From an uncultured Opitutales bacterium (GTDB lineage: Bacteria > Verrucomicrobiota > Verrucomicrobiia > Opitutales > Intestinicryptomonadaceae), in contig CALXLX010000047.1 in NCBI GenBank assembly GCA_944389315.1, positions 1 to 52,611 of the forward strand: a stretch of DNA of 52,611 nucleotides. The letters run 5' to 3'. The position numbers and the translations under genes are program-made. Shown piece after piece: positions 48,720 to 52,611 of the stretch; position 1 is the stretch's first letter; every line of letters begins with the position of its first letter. Under the pieces are notes generated by a model. That model was not told the origin of the DNA and ran no database searches. It saw only the letters and a program-made list of their open reading frames with translations.

Positions 48720-50036
48720 ATGTTTAAGACACTGCCAGGATTTAGGGAGTTTTACCCCGAGGACGTAGCCAAGAGGGACTACATATTCAAGGTGTGGCGT
48801 GATACCGCCAGGGCGTTCGCCTTTTGCGAGTTTGACCCGCCCGTATTGGAACAGCTTGATTTGTTCACGGAGAAATCCGGCGAGGAGATAAAAAGCCAGC
48901 TCTTCGAGTTTACAGACAAAGGGGGCAGGGCGGTGTCTTTGCGCCCCGAGATGACTCCGTCTTTGGCGCGCATGGTGGGCGCCAAGGCAAATTCCATGCG
49001 CAGGCCCGTCAAGTGGTTTTGCATGGGTGAAAACTACCGCTACGAGCGCCAGCAGAAGGGGCGCCTGCGCGCCTTCTACCAGTTCAACGCGGATATTTTG
49101 GGGGAGGAGTCCCTAAGGGCGGACGCGGAGATAATAGGGCTGCTCGTGGGCATACTCAAGGCTTTCGGGCTTACCCGGGACGAGTTCAAAGTCCGCCTTG
49201 GAGACAGAACCTTATGGGTGCTCTTTCTTGAGAACGCCGGCGTGAAAGACGAATTTATAATGCCGGTGCTCTCTGTTGTGGACAAGATAGAGAGGGTTTC
49301 TCCGGAGGCCTTCCTGGAGATGCTCTCCGGGGCGCTGGAAGGGTCGGGCATTAAGGCAGACGCCCTTGCTGGCAAGATAAGAGAGTTTATATCGCTTAAG
49401 GACTTGGAGTCGATAAGGGCGGCTTTCGACGGCGGAATGGTTCCGGCGGACAGGATAGATGCGCGCTTGTCCGACTGGCGCGAGCTTTTTGCGACGCTCT
49501 CCGACATGGGGGCTGCCGATTTCGTCAAGCCCGACTTGGGAATCGTACGCGGCCTTGCCTACTACACGGGGTTTGTGTTCGAGGCTTTTCAGACAGTCGG
49601 GAGCGGCCGCGCTCTTGCCGGCGGCGGCAGGTACGATAATTTGGTGAAAAAATTGGGCTATCCTGATATGCCCGCGGTGGGGTTCGGCATGGGAGACGTC
49701 ACGGTATCCGACCTTCTGGAGCTTGTCGGCAAGGGGAAATCTCTCGACAATTCCCCCGATGTATGCGTGCTTATAGCCGACGAGTCTTTGCGCGGAGATG
49801 CCTTGAGGGCAATTTATGCCTTGAGGGCTGAGGGTATCCGTGTCGACTACCAGTTCAAGGGGGCCGGTCTTGGCAAGCAGTTTAAGTATGCGGATTCCAT
49901 TGGAGCGAGGCTCGCCGTGATTTTTGCCCCTGACGAGTTTTCCCGCGGGTGTGTTGGCATCAAGAACCTCAAGAGCGGGGTTTCGGACGAGGCCAAGCTC
50001 GACTCGCTTTGCGCGGCGGTGAAGGCCGCCCTCTAA
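48720..50036 (+). CDS. hisS: Histidyl-tRNA synthetase
   Basis: Class II aminoacyl-tRNA synthetase, charging tRNA-His. 438 residues. Motif 2 is RYERQQKGRLRAFYQFNADI, the histidine-specific motif is LGIVRGLAYYTGFVFE, and motif 3 is near GGGRYDNLVKKLG followed by AVGFGMGD. The C-terminal 110 residues are the anticodon-binding domain (DVCVLIADES; GIRVDYQFKG). The presence of all catalytic motifs and the anticodon domain argues for a true HisS and not the regulatory paralogue HisZ. It precedes yajC-secDF by about 170 bases. Confidence 0.95.
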   Translation: MFKTLPGFREFYPEDVAKRDYIFKVWRDTARAFAFCEFDPPVLEQLDLFTEKSGEEIKSQLFEFTDKGGRAVSLRPEMTPSLARMVGAKANSMRRPVKWFCMGENYRYERQQKGRLRAFYQFNADILGEESLRADAEIIGLLVGILKAFGLTRDEFKVRLGDRTLWVLFLENAGVKDEFIMPVLSVVDKIERVSPEAFLEMLSGALEGSGIKADALAGKIREFISLKDLESIRAAFDGGMVPADRIDARLSDWRELFATLSDMGAADFVKPDLGIVRGLAYYTGFVFEAFQTVGSGRALAGGGRYDNLVKKLGYPDMPAVGFGMGDVTVSDLLELVGKGKSLDNSPDVCVLIADESLRGDALRAIYALRAEGIRVDYQFKGAGLGKQFKYADSIGARLAVIFAPDEFSRGCVGIKNLKSGVSDEAKLDSLCAAVKAAL

Positions 50037-50208
50037 GGCGCAAGAGGGGGTGCTGTGCGCGCCTTTGCGCAAGGTGCGCATGTATAGGGAATTTAACCGT
50101 TTTTTCCCCGTCGGGATTGCCGGCTTTGCGGGCGCAAAAAAACGCTTGCATATTGGTCTGTGTGCGGATTTAATCGCAGACTTATTTTTTTAACCAGTTT
50201 TGCAAAAG

Positions 50209-50559
50209 ATGAATCAGTTTTTTCAGTTTGTTTTGGCTCAGGCGGCCCAGGCGGAGAATCCCCAGGCCGGCGGCTCGAGCTTTCTTCTCATAATGCTTCT
50301 TATGATGGTGGGCATGTATTTTCTCATCATAGCACCGCAGCGCAAGAGGCAAAAGCAGCTTCAGCAGATGATAAATTCGCTGGAGTCTGGCGCTGAGGTT
50401 GTGACGATAGGCGGCATATACGGCGTCATCACGAACGTAAAGGAGAACACCTTTATACTCAAGATAGCCGACAACACTAAGATAGAGATTCTCAAATCCG
50501 CCGTCCAGACGCGTTTGCAGGAAAAGGGCGCCGAGAAGCCCGCATCTGAGAACAAATAG
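50209..50559 (+). CDS. yajC: Preprotein translocase accessory subunit YajC
   Basis: YajC binds SecDF in the SecYEG holotranslocon. 116 residues from the ATG at 50209. A single membrane segment (FLLIMLLMMVGMYFLIIAP) is followed by the conserved QRKRQKQLQQMINSLESGAE and the soluble part EVVTIGGIYGVITNVKENTF. An unusual Gln/Ala-rich N-tail precedes the membrane segment. It is followed by secDF after 14 bases, the standard arrangement. Confidence 0.95.
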   Translation: MNQFFQFVLAQAAQAENPQAGGSSFLLIMLLMMVGMYFLIIAPQRKRQKQLQQMINSLESGAEVVTIGGIYGVITNVKENTFILKIADNTKIEILKSAVQTRLQEKGAEKPASENK

Positions 50560-50573
50560 ATTTTACGCATACT

Positions 50574-52611
50574 ATGTCTAATATAGCTTGGAAATTATTG
50601 ATAACCGTGCTGGTGGTGGCATGGGCGGTGTCCGCGATGATGCCGTTTAAGGGCACGCAGTTTGAAGACTACATAGCAACGCGCGCTACGGCGCAGCAGG
50701 AGGACTTCGGCAAACTGCTTAAGACTGTGGAGGGAATGGTCGACAAGGTCGCCTACAAGACCGATCCCAACAAGTACCCGACGCTTTACATCGCGCTTAG
50801 GGACTATTGCAACGCCAAGGAGATAGATTTGGCCAAGTTTTTCCCGGACGTCAACACGTCGGACATTCCCGTTCTCAAGAAGCGCAATACGCTGCTTTTG
50901 AAGGAGCTTTACAGGCAGAGCAAGAGCGCCATAAAGCAGGGTTTGGACCTTCAGGGCGGCGTGTCCTTTACGCTGGAGATAAATCCGGACGAGCTTTCCG
51001 GCGACGAATTTACCAAGAAGGGCCAGATAGACAATGTTCTGAGCGTTATAAACAACCGCGTAAACGGCCTGGGCGTGACGGAGCCCACCATACGCGTTGT
51101 GGGTTCCAATGCCATAGAAGTGCAGATGCCGGGAGTCAGCCTCAAGGACAATCCCGAGGCAATAGAGGAGCTTTCAAGGCCTGCGAAGCTCGAGTTTAAG
51201 GTGGCGCACCGCACGGCGGTTCCGTCGAGCAAGAATCCTCCCGCTTCGGAGATACCCGTAGGCTACCAGCTGATGATAATGGAGGACGAAAACGGCGGCC
51301 AGGTTGTGGAAAGGCCCATGTACATCAAGCGCCGCGCGGAGGCCACAGGAGAGATAATCAAGCGCGCGATGCCTCGCATGGACAACGCCAATCGCTACTC
51401 CATAAGCATGGAATTTACTTCTGACGGCGCCAAGCAGATAAACAAGATAACCAAGACCATACTTGCCGAGGACGAGCAGACCGGCACAAAGCATCAGCTC
51501 GCAATAGTCTTGGACGGCAAACTGCTCTGCGCGCCCATCATAAAAGGCGCCCTGGGCGACACGGGCGAGATAACCGGAAACTTCTCGCGCCGCGAGGCCA
51601 TAGAGATAGCCAACGGCCTGAATAACCCCCTCTCAGTGGGCTTGAAGCGCACGTCGCTTAACGAGGTTGGCCCGTCTTTGGCAGAGGACGCGCGCGATTC
51701 CTCGCTGATGGCGGCGGGAGTCGCCACGGTTGCGGTTGCGGTGTTTATGTTGCTTTACTATTTCGGTTTCGGATTCCTCGCGTTCTTCTCCGTGATGATA
51801 AATATAGTTATCGTTGTGGGCGTGCTTGCGAGTTTCGGGGCCACATTCACGCTGCCGGGCATAACGGCGCTGGCGCTTACGGTCGCCATGGCGGTCGACT
51901 CAAACATATTGATATTCGAGCGCATGAGGGAGGAGCTCAAGGCGGGCAAGTCCATGCCGACGGCTCTGGAGATGGGCTATTCAAAAGCGTTCTCGACCAT
52001 AGTCGACGCGAACTTGACCACTCTTCTTGTCGCGGTGATTCTCTGGGTGCTTGGCACCGGCGCAATCAAGGGCTTCGGCGTGACGCTGGCGATAGGTATA
52101 TTCTCTACTTTGTTCTGCGCGCTCGTGCTTTCGCAGTCGCTCTTGCAGTTGGCGGTAAAGTACGGCATATTCACAAATTCGCTGCATTCGGGCCTTCTGA
52201 ACAACATAAATTTCGACTTCCTCAGCAAGGCCAAGATCTGCTATGCGATATCCGGCGTCGCGGTTATAGCGAGTGTGGCGGCCATATGCATACGCGGCGA
52301 AAAGCTCCTTGGCATAGACTTTACCGGAGGCGAGAATCTGACCATACAGTTCGAGCAGAAAGTTCCGCTCAACGGCATATTTGAGATGTCCACAGCAACT
52401 TCAGATGAAAGCTTGGGCGAGATACAAGCCTCCTACCAGAGGGACATTTCCACTGGCAAGGAATATTTGAGCGTCCAGGTTGAACCTGAGAAGGGAGATA
52501 GGGTTTTTGAGGCTCTCAGTGCAAAATTCCCCAATGCAAAGCTTAAACTCATAGGTACCGACAGCATAGGAGCGTCTGTCAGCTCAGATATAACCAGAAA
52601 TGCTTTCTGGT
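50574..52611 (+). CDS. secDF: Fused SecD-SecF translocase subunit (cut by window end)
   Basis: The frame starts at an ATG 14 bases after yajC and is still open at the end of the window (679 codons). SecD features: GLDLQGGVSFTLE (residues 123-135), VINNRVNGLGVTEPTIRV, AMAVDSNILIFERMREELK and several membrane segments. The sequence then continues without stop into a SecF start: after a membrane segment, LGIDFTGGENLTIQF (from about residue 579). SecD and SecF are therefore one polypeptide here. SecDF uses proton motive force to pull exported proteins through SecYEG. The D residues of SecD needed for proton flow are present (VDSN). The downstream SecF part lies outside the window. Confidence 0.95.
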   Translation, partial: MSNIAWKLLITVLVVAWAVSAMMPFKGTQFEDYIATRATAQQEDFGKLLKTVEGMVDKVAYKTDPNKYPTLYIALRDYCNAKEIDLAKFFPDVNTSDIPVLKKRNTLLLKELYRQSKSAIKQGLDLQGGVSFTLEINPDELSGDEFTKKGQIDNVLSVINNRVNGLGVTEPTIRVVGSNAIEVQMPGVSLKDNPEAIEELSRPAKLEFKVAHRTAVPSSKNPPASEIPVGYQLMIMEDENGGQVVERPMYIKRRAEATGEIIKRAMPRMDNANRYSISMEFTSDGAKQINKITKTILAEDEQTGTKHQLAIVLDGKLLCAPIIKGALGDTGEITGNFSRREAIEIANGLNNPLSVGLKRTSLNEVGPSLAEDARDSSLMAAGVATVAVAVFMLLYYFGFGFLAFFSVMINIVIVVGVLASFGATFTLPGITALALTVAMAVDSNILIFERMREELKAGKSMPTALEMGYSKAFSTIVDANLTTLLVAVILWVLGTGAIKGFGVTLAIGIFSTLFCALVLSQSLLQLAVKYGIFTNSLHSGLLNNINFDFLSKAKICYAISGVAVIASVAAICIRGEKLLGIDFTGGENLTIQFEQKVPLNGIFEMSTATSDESLGEIQASYQRDISTGKEYLSVQVEPEKGDRVFEALSAKFPNAKLKLIGTDSIGASVSSDITRNAFW

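Noticed and set aside
48720..50036. HisZ (ATP phosphoribosyltransferase regulatory subunit) instead of HisS
   Set aside because: The class II synthetase motifs and an anticodon-binding domain are present, and no histidine-biosynthesis genes adjoin.
1..52611. CRISPR array
   Set aside because: No run of regularly spaced identical repeats longer than about 20 bases was seen, and no cas gene is present.

Overview
The window looks like chromosome of a Gram-negative bacterium of the PVC group, most likely a verrucomicrobium near Opitutae. This is an inference. Supporting points are a PEP-CTERM anchored surface protein, many type I and type II (lipoprotein) signal peptides, an LpoB/YcfL/COG3014 envelope lipoprotein set, a fused SecD-SecF, an AraC regulator with an N-terminal PAS domain, and several secreted glycoside hydrolases with a lone L-rhamnose isomerase. 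No 16S rRNA or ribosomal protein is present to settle the taxonomy.

Layout. 1-7,040 is visibly more AT-rich. It holds an RtcB-type RNA ligase, a tryptophan-rich repeat protein, and two secreted GH43 glycosidases flanking a tandem pair of paralogous membrane proteins. 7,156-8,863 has ribB behind a clear FMN riboswitch and an isoprenylcysteine methyltransferase-like membrane protein. 9,387-16,170 has a TetR regulator and, on the minus strand, a giant Sel1-repeat secreted protein translationally joined to an ECF sigma factor and a probable anti-sigma factor. Diverging from it, 16,185-23,579 is a nine-gene run of secreted proteins and lipoproteins: a paralogous pair, an unknown, a PEGA-like/coiled-coil protein, a CsgG-like protein, COG3014, YcfL, LpoB and a tiny lipoprotein. 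tmRNA (ssrA) and the PEP-CTERM protein follow. Then come a lipoprotein, a PLP-enzyme-like gene with alanine racemase (alr), the PAS-AraC regulator and yraN.

31,544-39,016 is the most unusual part. It is a compact, fully intact, translationally coupled cassette of phage-type virion genes: Mu gp29-like portal, Mu gpI-like protease/scaffold, capsid cement, HK97-fold major capsid, head-tail connector and neck-like proteins, a 45-residue coiled coil, a 592-residue baseplate-hub-like protein and an end protein. It sits between housekeeping genes (yraN upstream, ruvX-truA downstream). There is no integrase, transposase, terminase, tail tube, sheath, tape measure or lysis gene, and no room for any of them. 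It looks like a domesticated capsid module rather than ordinary prophage debris.

39,170-52,611 is mostly housekeeping and carbohydrate use: ruvX-truA, a GH-A-clan-like secreted hydrolase, tRNA-Cys(GCA), a secreted propeller-like protein, a uvsE gene broken by one frameshift and overlapping blc and a yfcH-like epimerase, rhaA, a secreted repeat protein, hisS, yajC and secDF (cut by the window end). Function assignments rest on motifs read by eye; no database search was possible.
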